Source: an uncultured Pseudomonadota bacterium
GTDB lineage: Bacteria > Pseudomonadota > Gammaproteobacteria > Methylococcales > Methylomonadaceae
Direction of reading: 5' to 3'
Assembly: GCA_903953455.1 (NCBI GenBank)
Contig: CAJBJW010000082.1
Location: 1-7,052, forward strand
Length of the DNA stretch: 7,052 nucleotides
In this document: piece by piece, positions 1-5,928 of the stretch
How positions within the stretch are numbered: position 1 is the first letter of the stretch
How the letters are laid out: each line of letters opens with the position of its first letter
Notes under the pieces: model-generated
Database searches by the model: none
Told to the model about the DNA's origin: nothing
The model's input: the letters and a program-made list of their open reading frames with translations, nothing else
Position numbers and translations under genes: made by a program

Positions 1-250
1 ACTCAAAAAAGTAAATCCTAGTTGAAATCCTAAGCGTTTAAAAAAAACCGCTGTTCATTCGAGCATTGGTTTAAATTGCGTTGGGTACATTCTAATGATT
101 TCAAACGCTAAAAACCTATCATTGTACACTTTTCAAATTTGTCATATTCAAAATTACCTTAAAATATTTACAAGATAATTTAATCATTTAGATTATTTTT
201 TTCCGTTGATTAAATAGTTTTATTTCTACAATCTCCCCCATTTCATTCAA

Positions 251-278
251 TTGACACACTTGGTGTTTAAAATAGGAT
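251..278 (+). promoter_or_regulatory. Putative sigma70 promoter of the acyltransferase operon
   Basis: A perfect -35 hexamer TTGACA (251-256) is followed after 16 bp by TAGGAT (273-278), which matches the TATAAT consensus at four of six positions. Transcription would start around 285, about 28 bases before the ATG at 313. The -10 is weak and the region is AT-rich, so chance similarity is possible; no operator was recognised. Confidence 0.45.
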
Positions 279-300
279 TACATAATATACAGATAATTTA

Positions 301-304
301 GAGG
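301..304 (+). promoter_or_regulatory. Ribosome binding site of the acyltransferase fusion gene
   Basis: GAGG lies 8 bases before the ATG at 313. It supports that start codon over other positions and is the clearest Shine-Dalgarno sequence on the plus strand. The two downstream operon genes lack anything as good. Confidence 0.6.
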
Positions 305-312
305 CATTTAAG

Positions 313-2031
313 ATGATTGATGCTAAACGTATCCTTCAAGAAACATATCCTGATTTTAAATTCAATAAAGACAATAAATGGGTCATAAATGGGTTGAAAA
401 AGTTAATTCATGAAGATGATTTAAATGAGTTTCTTTTTAAAAATCAGCATTTACGTGGTTTTGCATTTCTTGATAAATTATTGACTTATTTCAAATTTAC
501 TTATCAGGTTGATAATGACTCTTATTTGAACATTCCTGCTCAAGGTCGATTGTTAATTGTTGCAAATCATCCCATTGGCACGTTAGACGGTTTAGCATTG
601 GTTAAATTGATACGCTCAGTTCGCCCTGATGTGCGTGTTGTTGTGAATCGCGTCTTAATCAATATGAAACCACTGGAGTCAATATTTTTTCCTGTGAATA
701 TACTTTCGTCTGACAAAAAGGAATTGAAAGACACTTATAAAACCATGATTGATTCGCTTGAGAAAGAAGAAGCCATTATCATTTTTCCTGCAGGTGAAGT
801 ATCGCGCATAACGCCTAAAGGGGTGCGTGATGGTGAGTGGCAAAGTGGTTTTATAAAATTAGCAAAAAAAACAAAGTCCCCCATCTTGCCAATTCATATC
901 AAAGCCAAAAACTCAGCATTTTTCTACGGCATATCAACCATTTATAAACCGCTTGCTACCATGCTGCTGGTTAATGAAATGTTTAATAAGCGCAATCAAA
1001 CCATCAAATTCCAGGTAGGCAGCGTTGTTCCTTACTGTGAAATTTCAGAATCAGACGAAACGAATAAACAATTATGCAAACGGTTTCGCAAACACGTTTT
1101 AAATTTAGGTAAAAAAAATAAAATCCCTTTGTTTAATACCGTTGAAACGGTTATTCATCCTGTTGATGTTAAAGCAGTAAAAAAAGCACTTTATCAGTCT
1201 CATTTACTGGGTGAAACGCGAGATGGAAAGAAAATATTTCTTTATGAGTTTCAAGATGATTGCCCTGTGATGCGAGAAATTGCAAGACTGCGTGAACTCA
1301 CGTTTAGGACCGTTGAAGAAGGCACGGGGTTATCGCTGGATATGGATAGATTCGATGTCTATTACCGTCAAATTGTACTGTGGGATGATAACGATTTAGA
1401 AATTGTCGGTGCATATCGTCTTGGTGAAGGTAATAAAATTATGCAGACTCATGGGGTTGAAGGCTTTTACACGAACACCTTGTTTGAATTGCAAGGTGAT
1501 TTTGTCGATTTGCTACCTAATAGTATTGAATTAGGGCGTAGTTTTGTTCAACCACGTTATTGGGGACAACACAGTCTTGATTATTTATGGTACGGAATTG
1601 GTGCCTATTTGCGTGAACGCCCTGACATTAAATATCTTTTTGGTCCCGTAAGTATTAGTAATGCTTATCCAGATCCAGCAAAAGATCTCATTATCCGTTT
1701 TTATCAGCAGCAATTTGGTCAAAACTCTCCTCATGCAAAGGCACGAACACCTTATGTGGTCTCGGATGAGCGTGGATTTGGCTTAAATGACTTTACCCAT
1801 GATTATTCAAGTAGTTACAAAATTCTAAATAGTGAACTTAAAAAGTTGGGCGTTAAAGTGCCAACGCTTTATAAACAATATTCTGAATTGTGTATTGAAG
1901 GGGGATGTCACTTTATTGATTTTAATGTCGATGCCGATTTCAACGACTGTATTGACGGGTTAATCATGGTTGAAATTGACAAAATCACGCCAAAGAAAAA
2001 GCAACGTTATATTGAAAAATTACTTGCTTAA
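313..2031 (+). CDS. Fused PlsC-type lysophospholipid acyltransferase and GNAT (OlsB-like) N-acyltransferase, OlsF-like
   Basis: The 572-aa protein has two acyltransferase domains. Residues ~60-275 form a PlsC/LPLAT domain: NHPIGTLDG with His86 and Asp92, FPAGEVSR at 159-166 (the FPEG-type block), and Pro193 in SPILPIH. The His-Asp spacing is HX5D rather than the classical HX4D. Residues ~300-500 resemble the OlsB-type N-acyltransferase domain: RLRELTFRTVEEGTG at 326-340, and ELGRSFVQPRYWG at 407-418. In bacteria with the bifunctional OlsF enzyme, the C-terminal half N-acylates ornithine from acyl-ACP and the N-terminal half adds a second acyl chain to its hydroxyl, giving an ornithine lipid. 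The order and length here match that layout, but the amino-acid acceptor cannot be read from the sequence. No signal peptide or clear membrane span is seen; a cytosolic-face membrane association is likely. The start is supported by GAGG 8 bases upstream. It heads a three-gene operon, and its stop abuts the next ATG. A Cys527/Cys532 pair near the C-terminus has no assigned role. An alternative label is 'hemolysin-like' COG3176 acyltransferase. Confidence 0.85.
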   Translation: MIDAKRILQETYPDFKFNKDNKWVINGLKKLIHEDDLNEFLFKNQHLRGFAFLDKLLTYFKFTYQVDNDSYLNIPAQGRLLIVANHPIGTLDGLALVKLIRSVRPDVRVVVNRVLINMKPLESIFFPVNILSSDKKELKDTYKTMIDSLEKEEAIIIFPAGEVSRITPKGVRDGEWQSGFIKLAKKTKSPILPIHIKAKNSAFFYGISTIYKPLATMLLVNEMFNKRNQTIKFQVGSVVPYCEISESDETNKQLCKRFRKHVLNLGKKNKIPLFNTVETVIHPVDVKAVKKALYQSHLLGETRDGKKIFLYEFQDDCPVMREIARLRELTFRTVEEGTGLSLDMDRFDVYYRQIVLWDDNDLEIVGAYRLGEGNKIMQTHGVEGFYTNTLFELQGDFVDLLPNSIELGRSFVQPRYWGQHSLDYLWYGIGAYLRERPDIKYLFGPVSISNAYPDPAKDLIIRFYQQQFGQNSPHAKARTPYVVSDERGFGLNDFTHDYSSSYKILNSELKKLGVKVPTLYKQYSELCIEGGCHFIDFNVDADFNDCIDGLIMVEIDKITPKKKQRYIEKLLA

Positions 2032-3051
2032 ATGAAAGTCCCTTTTTTTCCCGAATTAATAGAACTTGAAGCGATCATTGAAAAATTAGGTGATAGGGCA
2101 CACGTTGAAATTATTGATTACATTGAATATGAAAATTACCAGTTTCCCATTCATTGCATCACTCTCGGATCTGAGCAAAAAAATGTTCCTGTTATTATGT
2201 ATTTTGGTGGTGTACACGGATTAGAAAAAATTGGTACGGAAATACTGATTTCTTATTTGCATACTATCGCTGAATTACTAGAGTGGGATAGAGGACTTGC
2301 TGACCGATTAAAGCATTCTCGTATGGTATTTGTCCCTATAGTTAATCCTGTGGGCGTTTTTCGTGGTTCACGTTGTAATCCAAATGGCGTGGACTTAATG
2401 CGTAATGCCCCAATTGACGGTATTGGTCGAGTAAAACTATACAGTGGGCATCGAATTAGTCCCCATTTGCCTTGGTATCGTGGTAATCATACCCAAATGG
2501 AACAAGAGGCATTAGCGTTATGCCAGGTAGTGCAAAAACAATTTGAGCAGTCATCGTTAATTATTGCAGTTGATTTACATTCAGGTTTTGGTATTCAAGA
2601 CAGATTGTGGTTTCCGTATGCCTCCACTAAAAAACCGTTTCATTCGTTACCTGAAATTTATGCGTTAAAAGCATTGCTTGATAAATGTTATCCCAATCAT
2701 TTTTATAAATTTGAACCGACGAGTGAAGAGTATGTCATTCATGGTGATTTATGGGATTACTTATATGATGATTTTTTAGCGAAAAAAACGAATGAACAAG
2801 CACTGTTTATTCCATTGACATTAGAAATGGGGTCGTGGCTTTGGTTACGAAAAAATCCAATGCATTTGTTTTTGCGTCATGGCTTATTTCATCCTGTGCT
2901 GCCGCATCGGCAACAACGTATTATGCGAAGACATTTAATTTTATTTGATTTTCTGTATCGTGCGACGTTGTATTCACAAAAATGGGTCAATTTACCACCT
3001 GAAGAGCGACAAGATTTTGAACAACAGGCCTTGAGATTTTGGTATGAATAA
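2032..3051 (+). CDS. M14-family zinc metallopeptidase / amidase
   Basis: The 339-aa protein carries the full set of M14 landmarks. The zinc ligands are His62 and Glu65 in GGVHGLEKIGTE and His183 in DLHSGFG. The substrate-binding motif is NGVDLMRN (118-125, Arg124), and the general-base Glu265 sits in LTLEMGSW. The M14 superfamily includes carboxypeptidases, the murein peptide amidase MpaA, and the amino-acid deacylases AstE/aspartoacylase. The DLHSG form and the absence of a signal peptide are compatible with a cytosolic amidase acting on N-acyl amino acids or on small peptides; which one is not decided here. Position 123 is Met where many relatives have Asn (DLNRN). The ATG follows the preceding TAA directly and no Shine-Dalgarno is visible, so translation probably depends on ribosomes finishing the acyltransferase. 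The 3' end overlaps the next gene by 8 bases. Genomic pairing with a lipid acyltransferase suggests a role in aminolipid turnover, which is inference. Confidence 0.85.
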   Translation: MKVPFFPELIELEAIIEKLGDRAHVEIIDYIEYENYQFPIHCITLGSEQKNVPVIMYFGGVHGLEKIGTEILISYLHTIAELLEWDRGLADRLKHSRMVFVPIVNPVGVFRGSRCNPNGVDLMRNAPIDGIGRVKLYSGHRISPHLPWYRGNHTQMEQEALALCQVVQKQFEQSSLIIAVDLHSGFGIQDRLWFPYASTKKPFHSLPEIYALKALLDKCYPNHFYKFEPTSEEYVIHGDLWDYLYDDFLAKKTNEQALFIPLTLEMGSWLWLRKNPMHLFLRHGLFHPVLPHRQQRIMRRHLILFDFLYRATLYSQKWVNLPPEERQDFEQQALRFWYE

Positions 3052-3817
3052 CGTTGGGCAAAATTGGTTATTGTTGCGCGGATTAGCCAGAGAATCAGGG
3101 CACTGGGGTGATTTTGTCAATCAATTACAAGTCGCCTTTCCTAAAGCAACAATTAACACGCTCGATTTAGCAGGTACTGGGCAATTTCATCATCAAAAAA
3201 GCCCAAACACCATTAAAGAAATAGTCAAGCTTGCTCGTGAACATGCACTGCAATTGGGTTATTTAAATCAACCACTAACCATTTTAGCGTTGTCGTTAGG
3301 TGGCATGGTGGCGTGGGAATGGATGCAAAAATACCCGCAGGATATTTGCGCTAGTGCTTTAGTGAATACGAGTCTCGCAAGTTTAAGTCCATTTTATCAA
3401 CGATTACGTTGGCAAAATTACGGACAGATAATTCAGATTTTACGCTCAAATGACATATTGGCGCGAGAAAAGTCGATTGTTCGATTAGTGAGTAACCTAA
3501 ATGATGAGGCTTTAGTCACAACGGCCGAGAAATGGATGGCAATTTATAAGCAACGCCCTATCAGTTTTGGGACGAGTTTTCGGCAAATTATGGCAGCAGC
3601 AAAGTACAAACCGAATAATCGAGTTATTGAAAAGCCTGTTTTATTACTCAATAGTTTAGGTGATAAATTAGTTTCACCTAGTTGCAGTGCAGCAATACAA
3701 AAAGAATTTAGTTTGTTACTTGAGGTTCATTCAACAGCAGGTCACGATCTACCGTTAGATGCCCCTGATTGGATGATTGAAAAATTGATTTTATTTACGG
3801 CGTTAGAGCGTGAATAA
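3044..3817 (+). CDS. Alpha/beta-fold hydrolase
   Basis: The 257-aa protein has a standard alpha/beta hydrolase layout without a signal peptide. An oxyanion-loop segment LLRGLARESGHW is at 10-21, the nucleophile elbow ALSLGG places Ser84 in an A-x-S-x-G context, the acid is probably Asp207 in NSLGDKLVS, and the base is His234 in TAGHDLPLDAP. A helical cap lies between ~115 and 190. Such enzymes hydrolyse esters, thioesters or lactones; the sequence does not reveal the substrate. Its ATG lies inside the end of the metallopeptidase gene (8-bp overlap), with only a weak GAGA upstream, so it is translationally coupled. Together with the acyltransferase fusion and the M14 enzyme, an esterase or lysophospholipase role in lipid remodelling is reasonable but unproven. 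No hairpin terminator follows it directly. Confidence 0.85.
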   Translation: MNNVGQNWLLLRGLARESGHWGDFVNQLQVAFPKATINTLDLAGTGQFHHQKSPNTIKEIVKLAREHALQLGYLNQPLTILALSLGGMVAWEWMQKYPQDICASALVNTSLASLSPFYQRLRWQNYGQIIQILRSNDILAREKSIVRLVSNLNDEALVTTAEKWMAIYKQRPISFGTSFRQIMAAAKYKPNNRVIEKPVLLLNSLGDKLVSPSCSAAIQKEFSLLLEVHSTAGHDLPLDAPDWMIEKLILFTALERE

Positions 3818-3863
3818 ACATAGTCAACATTAGATAAAATTTTTTTATGCGGGATGTTATTTT

Positions 3864-4115
3864 ATGCAAAATGATGCTTTAGCTGAAAGAGTGATAGTCG
3901 AATCATTTCAAATTTTGAGTCAAGTGGATATTCCGCTCAACAAAATTACAATACCAATAAAATCCGCGGAACTTCTTATTGCTCGTGAAAAATGTGAGAG
4001 GCCATTAACTAGAATTCATAAACAAATTGAAATAATGATTTCAAATGGAAAATTGATTGTGTTGAATGAGTCAGTATCTTATTGGAAACTATCAGTTAAT
4101 GATGGCACGGCTTAG
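3864..4115 (+). CDS. Small hypothetical protein, possible winged-helix fold
   Basis: This is an 83-aa protein of unrecognised family. It has no signal peptide, membrane segment or cysteine-rich motif; a single Cys is at residue 39. Residues ~9-60 look helical, with a basic stretch RPLTRIHKQIEIMISNGKL (41-59) followed by a strand-turn-strand IVLNESVSYWKLS (60-72). This succession is typical of winged-helix DNA-binding domains, so a small regulator is possible, but the reading rests only on pattern. It begins 46 bp after the hydrolase stop with no terminator between, so it may be read from the same transcript. A weak GGGA lies about 10 bases before the ATG. An IS66 remnant begins 38 bp after its stop, leaving open that the original 3' neighbour was disrupted. 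Confidence 0.55.
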   Translation: MQNDALAERVIVESFQILSQVDIPLNKITIPIKSAELLIAREKCERPLTRIHKQIEIMISNGKLIVLNESVSYWKLSVNDGTA

Positions 4116-4153
4116 ATCATAATATAACAAAAATGGATGATTTAGAGATGGAG

Positions 4154-4175
4154 GTAAGCGCCCGTCATGACCCCA
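4154..4175 (+). repeat. IS66-type right terminal inverted repeat
   Basis: GTAAGCG at 4154-4160, continuing CCCGTCATGACCCC, matches the general form of IS66-family ends. It sits in the correct orientation 18-40 bp beyond the transposase stop. Its candidate partner is at 4331-4351 on the other strand, with about 11 of 21 positions identical, including the outer GTAAGC. Confidence 0.55.
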
Positions 4176-4192
4176 TTCCAAGACAAATGAAT

Positions 4193-4336
4193 TTAGTGAT
4201 TCAATTTCTGTAGAGCGTCGACGGAAATAGGCAGGAGTTCATCGATGCGACTATCAGGCCAAGTGGGTATTTTTTCGAGTGTCTCATTGAGTCCATTGAG
4301 TTTTGCAACCGTTTTGAACTCTATGACTAGATGGAT
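4193..4336 (-). pseudogene. C-terminal remnant of an IS66-family transposase
   Basis: Reading the minus strand from 4336 to the TAA at 4193-4195 gives 47 codons. They include VAKLNGLN, then LEKIPTWPDSRIDELLP, then a short tail. This resembles the conserved C-terminal element of IS66 transposases, where an AKLNG-V/I-DP segment is followed by L-x-x-I-P-x-H/W-P-x-x-R-I-D-E-L-L-P-W. The segment between AKLNG and EKIP seems about six residues shorter than usual, and the usual PWN ending is replaced, so the copy is degenerate. An in-frame TAA lies directly upstream (4337-4339), and nothing of the ~450-residue catalytic part remains. The stop is followed within about 40 bp by the right terminal repeat, the expected IS66 arrangement. 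It is not expected to make a functional protein. Confidence 0.65.
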
Positions 4337-4361
4337 TTATCAGAAGCTTACGGTATAAATG

Positions 4362-4391
4362 AAAAAAGCCCTTATTGAGGGACTTCTTTTT
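4362..4391. terminator. Probable bidirectional rho-independent terminator between convergent genes
   Basis: AAAAAAGCCCT, a five-base loop TATTG, then AGGGACTTCTTTTT forms a hairpin: CCCT pairs with AGGG, then AG with CT across a one-base bulge, extended by A:T pairs. The stem is followed by a T-run on the plus strand (TTCTTTTT) and by TTTTTT on the minus strand, so it could end transcription from both sides. It lies 246 bp after the stop of the 83-aa gene and ~105 bp after the stop of the minus-strand operon. The IS66 remnant sits between it and the plus-strand genes. Confidence 0.65.
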
Positions 4392-4437
4392 ATGATCCAA
4401 AATAACTAAATTACTTTTGAGCTAACCATAATGATAG

Positions 4438-4482
4438 TGAGGCGATTGAAAATAAAACACATACAGACTGTATATCACCTCA
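4438..4482. repeat. Imperfect inverted repeat near the 3' end of the minus-strand operon
   Basis: TGAGGCGAT (4438-4446) and ATCACCTCA (4474-4482) pair at eight of nine positions. Inside lies the near-perfect palindrome ATACAG-A-CTGTAT (4461-4473). It sits 14 bp beyond the stop of the 262-aa gene, so it could form a branched 3'-end RNA structure in the minus-strand transcript. There is no T-run, so it is not a convincing intrinsic terminator by itself; chance is possible. Confidence 0.3.
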
Positions 4483-4495
4483 TACTCAAGAAAAT

Positions 4496-5284
4496 TTATT
4501 GAAAAATCGTTACATCTTGAGTTTTTTGCGGTGGTGGTTCATTTCCAATATTCAGACGAGATTCCCCATTTAAATTTCGCACCGACTCACCAGACGCTCG
4601 ATCAAACACCTGCTCTTCAACTTGTCTAAATACATCTTGACCTAAAGTTTTAGATACTTGCGAGACTACCGCTGAACGATTAGGTGTCGCATAAGTTCCT
4701 GGTGTTAATATTTTAGTATCTTGACCTTCACCAGTAGCTGTAAAACTTGCTTTAACCTCATAGGTTTTCGTATTAATTAAACTAAATTCAGCCGTCAATG
4801 CCAGATTTAACATAAAATTAGTCATACTGTCATTCACTTGATAACTGCTGTTATTAAAACTTATATCACTTAATCTACCAAACAACACATAATCAGCGTG
4901 GGGAAAGTCACCCTTTTTTATTCGCGCAATAATGTCGTAAACACCTTCATGTCTTGCCATCGGAAATGGTTTTGCTTGAACTACTGTAAATTGACGAGAA
5001 TTAATCAATGCACCCCGAATATCGCCAGTAAACTTTTTCAATTCCCCATATTCCACATATGAAAAATTATGTTCGTATTCGTGGTAATCGGTTTTGCTAC
5101 TCGCACTCTCCGTGCTAAATCTGTGCGATTCAGAACCTGAGAGTTTACTCGTGTTGTGGTAATCCACTTCATGAATGTACTCTTGAAGCGTTTGTGAATA
5201 AGCTAAATCAGTAACAGCAATTGATTTTGCCATGACTGGACTCACAAAAATTAATCCAGTGAAAAAAACGATGATAACTTTCAT
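4496..5284 (-). CDS. Secreted LpoB/CsgG-fold-like envelope protein
   Basis: The 262-aa protein begins with a Sec signal peptide (MKVIIVFFTGLIFVSPVMA, cleavage likely after Ala19) and has no lipobox, so a soluble periplasmic protein is expected. The mature part resembles the LpoB/CsgG nucleotide-binding-like alpha/beta fold: strand SIAVTDLAY (21-29), YGELKKFTGDIRGALINSRQFTVVQAKPF (79-107), HADYVLFGRLSDI (129-141), and paired strands MLNLALTAEFSLINTKTYEVKASFTATGEG (158-187). A polar Ser/His/Tyr-rich insertion (~42-75) replaces the usual helix-strand connection, and a Pro/Gln-rich tail (249-262) ends the chain. It starts 9 bp after the LpoB-like stop, so it belongs to the same operon. A paralogous role beside LpoB in envelope assembly or PBP regulation is possible. 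Homology is by pattern only, and databases often label such proteins 'penicillin-binding protein activator LpoB'. Confidence 0.65.
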   Translation of the reverse strand: MKVIIVFFTGLIFVSPVMAKSIAVTDLAYSQTLQEYIHEVDYHNTSKLSGSESHRFSTESASSKTDYHEYEHNFSYVEYGELKKFTGDIRGALINSRQFTVVQAKPFPMARHEGVYDIIARIKKGDFPHADYVLFGRLSDISFNNSSYQVNDSMTNFMLNLALTAEFSLINTKTYEVKASFTATGEGQDTKILTPGTYATPNRSAVVSQVSKTLGQDVFRQVEEQVFDRASGESVRNLNGESRLNIGNEPPPQKTQDVTIFQ

Positions 5285-5293
5285 TTTATACGC

Positions 5294-5917
5294 CTAAAAT
5301 GTAGAACGTTCAGAGGTTTTACGAATTTCTTTTTCTTCAGTCCATACAATTTCACTAGAATCTAAATCCTCAAGGGTTAGATTCAGAATATAATCAATAT
5401 TTTTAACATCTTCGGCACGTTTTACAATCGATGTAATTTCACCATAAAGTGAGTATTTAGCGCCTTCAGCATGGCCCATTTTGACGCTTTTTGACGCACT
5501 ATATCGGCCAGATTGCCCTTGTCTTTGCAATTCAGTTAATGCGTGTTTTTCATCCGCCTTATCTCCCATAAACCTGACAACTTGTGATTTTGACAGTTGG
5601 GTTCTAATTTTTAATGCAATGGCTCTGGTATCAATATGCTCACTTGTTTTATTTTTAATATCAGCAATAGTGATTGTTGATTTTTGCTTGCTACTAGCTA
5701 TTAATGGACTTGTCAGAAGTGATGTCGTCATGGTTTCAGCCATCATTTGAAAGTCTGTTAAACCAATTTCATTGGTCAACGTCTCAGCCGCTTTTGTATC
5801 TCCATACGCTACATTTCCTGCAGAAAACGCTGGTCTATTTGACGCACAGCCTGTAACGCCAAGCATTGCTGTTAACGCAATCGACAAGCTTAAAATAGTG
5901 ATGTTATTTGTAATCAT
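5294..5917 (-). CDS. LpoB-family lipoprotein (penicillin-binding protein activator)
   Basis: The 207-aa precursor has a lipoprotein signal ending in the lipobox VTGC, with lipidated Cys24. The LpoB pattern follows: TDFQMMAETMTTSLLTSPLI (54-73), a first strand STITIADIKNKTSEHIDTRAIA (80-101), IRTQLSKSQVVRFM (104-117), the LQRQGQSG segment (130-137), GAKYSLYGEITSI (152-164) and SSEIVWTEEKEIRK (187-200). In E. coli, LpoB is an outer-membrane lipoprotein that reaches through the periplasm to activate the synthase PBP1B. Here only ~30 residues lie between Cys24 and the domain, against a much longer Pro-rich linker in E. coli. Residue 25 is Ala, not an inner-membrane-retention Asp, so outer-membrane sorting is expected. 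The start codon is preceded by AAGGAT, which overlaps the YcfL stop region; the genes are 11 bp apart. The family assignment is firm, the PBP partner is not shown. Confidence 0.8.
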   Translation of the reverse strand: MITNNITILSLSIALTAMLGVTGCASNRPAFSAGNVAYGDTKAAETLTNEIGLTDFQMMAETMTTSLLTSPLIASSKQKSTITIADIKNKTSEHIDTRAIALKIRTQLSKSQVVRFMGDKADEKHALTELQRQGQSGRYSASKSVKMGHAEGAKYSLYGEITSIVKRAEDVKNIDYILNLTLEDLDSSEIVWTEEKEIRKTSERSTF

Positions 5918-5928
5918 AGAATTGATCC

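Larger units (their letters stand above)
1..312. other. Gene-free leader upstream of the acyltransferase operon
   Basis: No credible coding region is seen on either strand; the few ATG-initiated frames on the minus strand end within about a dozen codons. The stretch is very AT-rich. It contains a short direct repeat, AAATCCTA, at 13-20 and 25-32. AGCGTTT at 33-39 is repeated in inverted form as AAACGCT at 103-109. These are too short to interpret. The last ~60 bases hold a plausible promoter and a ribosome binding site for the gene starting at 313. No recognisable end of a gene from further left was found. Confidence 0.6.
4154..4351 (-). mobile_element. Decayed, internally deleted IS66-family element
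   Basis: The right boundary, read on the plus strand, is GTAAGCGCCCGTCATGACCC from 4154, the form of terminal repeat known for IS66-family elements, which typically start GTAAGCG. Immediately inside it on the minus strand is the end of an IS66-type transposase (see the pseudogene at 4193-4336). At 4331-4351 the minus strand reads GTAAGCTTCTGATAAATCC, which shares the outer six bases and several inner ones with the right end, so it may be the left end of the same element. The two ends would then delimit a 198-bp non-autonomous derivative. The flanking octamers AGATGGAG (4146-4153) and GGTATAAA (4352-4359) do not match, so no intact target duplication is seen. The right end is well supported; the left end is inference. 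Confidence 0.6.
4116..4495. other. Convergent intergenic region with IS remnant, terminator and inverted repeat
   Basis: These 380 bp separate the plus-strand operon from the minus-strand lipoprotein operon. From left to right it holds ~38 bp of unassigned sequence, the IS66 remnant (4154-4351), the bidirectional hairpin (4362-4391), and an AT-rich stretch up to 4495 containing only an imperfect inverted repeat at 4438-4482. A 26-codon frame at 4133-4213 crosses the element boundary but has no ribosome binding site, and no functional gene is supported here. Confidence 0.65.

Noticed and set aside
13..32. AAATCCTA direct repeat as an operator or CRISPR-like unit
   Set aside because: Only two 8-base copies occur in AT-rich DNA, with no further periodic copies, so chance is likely.
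33..52. AGCG...CGCT hairpin around an A-run in the leader
   Set aside because: The stem is only four clean base pairs plus A:T pairs, with a mismatch. There is no T-run on the plus strand and no upstream gene to terminate in the window.
4133..4213. 26-codon plus-strand frame crossing the IS66 right end
   Set aside because: It has no ribosome binding site, and most of it is the IS66 end read in the wrong direction.
4468..4490. CTGTATAT as half of a LexA (SOS) box
   Set aside because: The matching ACAG half-site at the right distance downstream is missing, and the site is at the 3' end of convergent genes, not in a promoter.
5481..5750. 89-codon plus-strand reading frame
   Set aside because: It lies entirely inside and antisense to the LpoB-like gene, whose protein has clear family motifs. 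The antisense product has no recognisable features.
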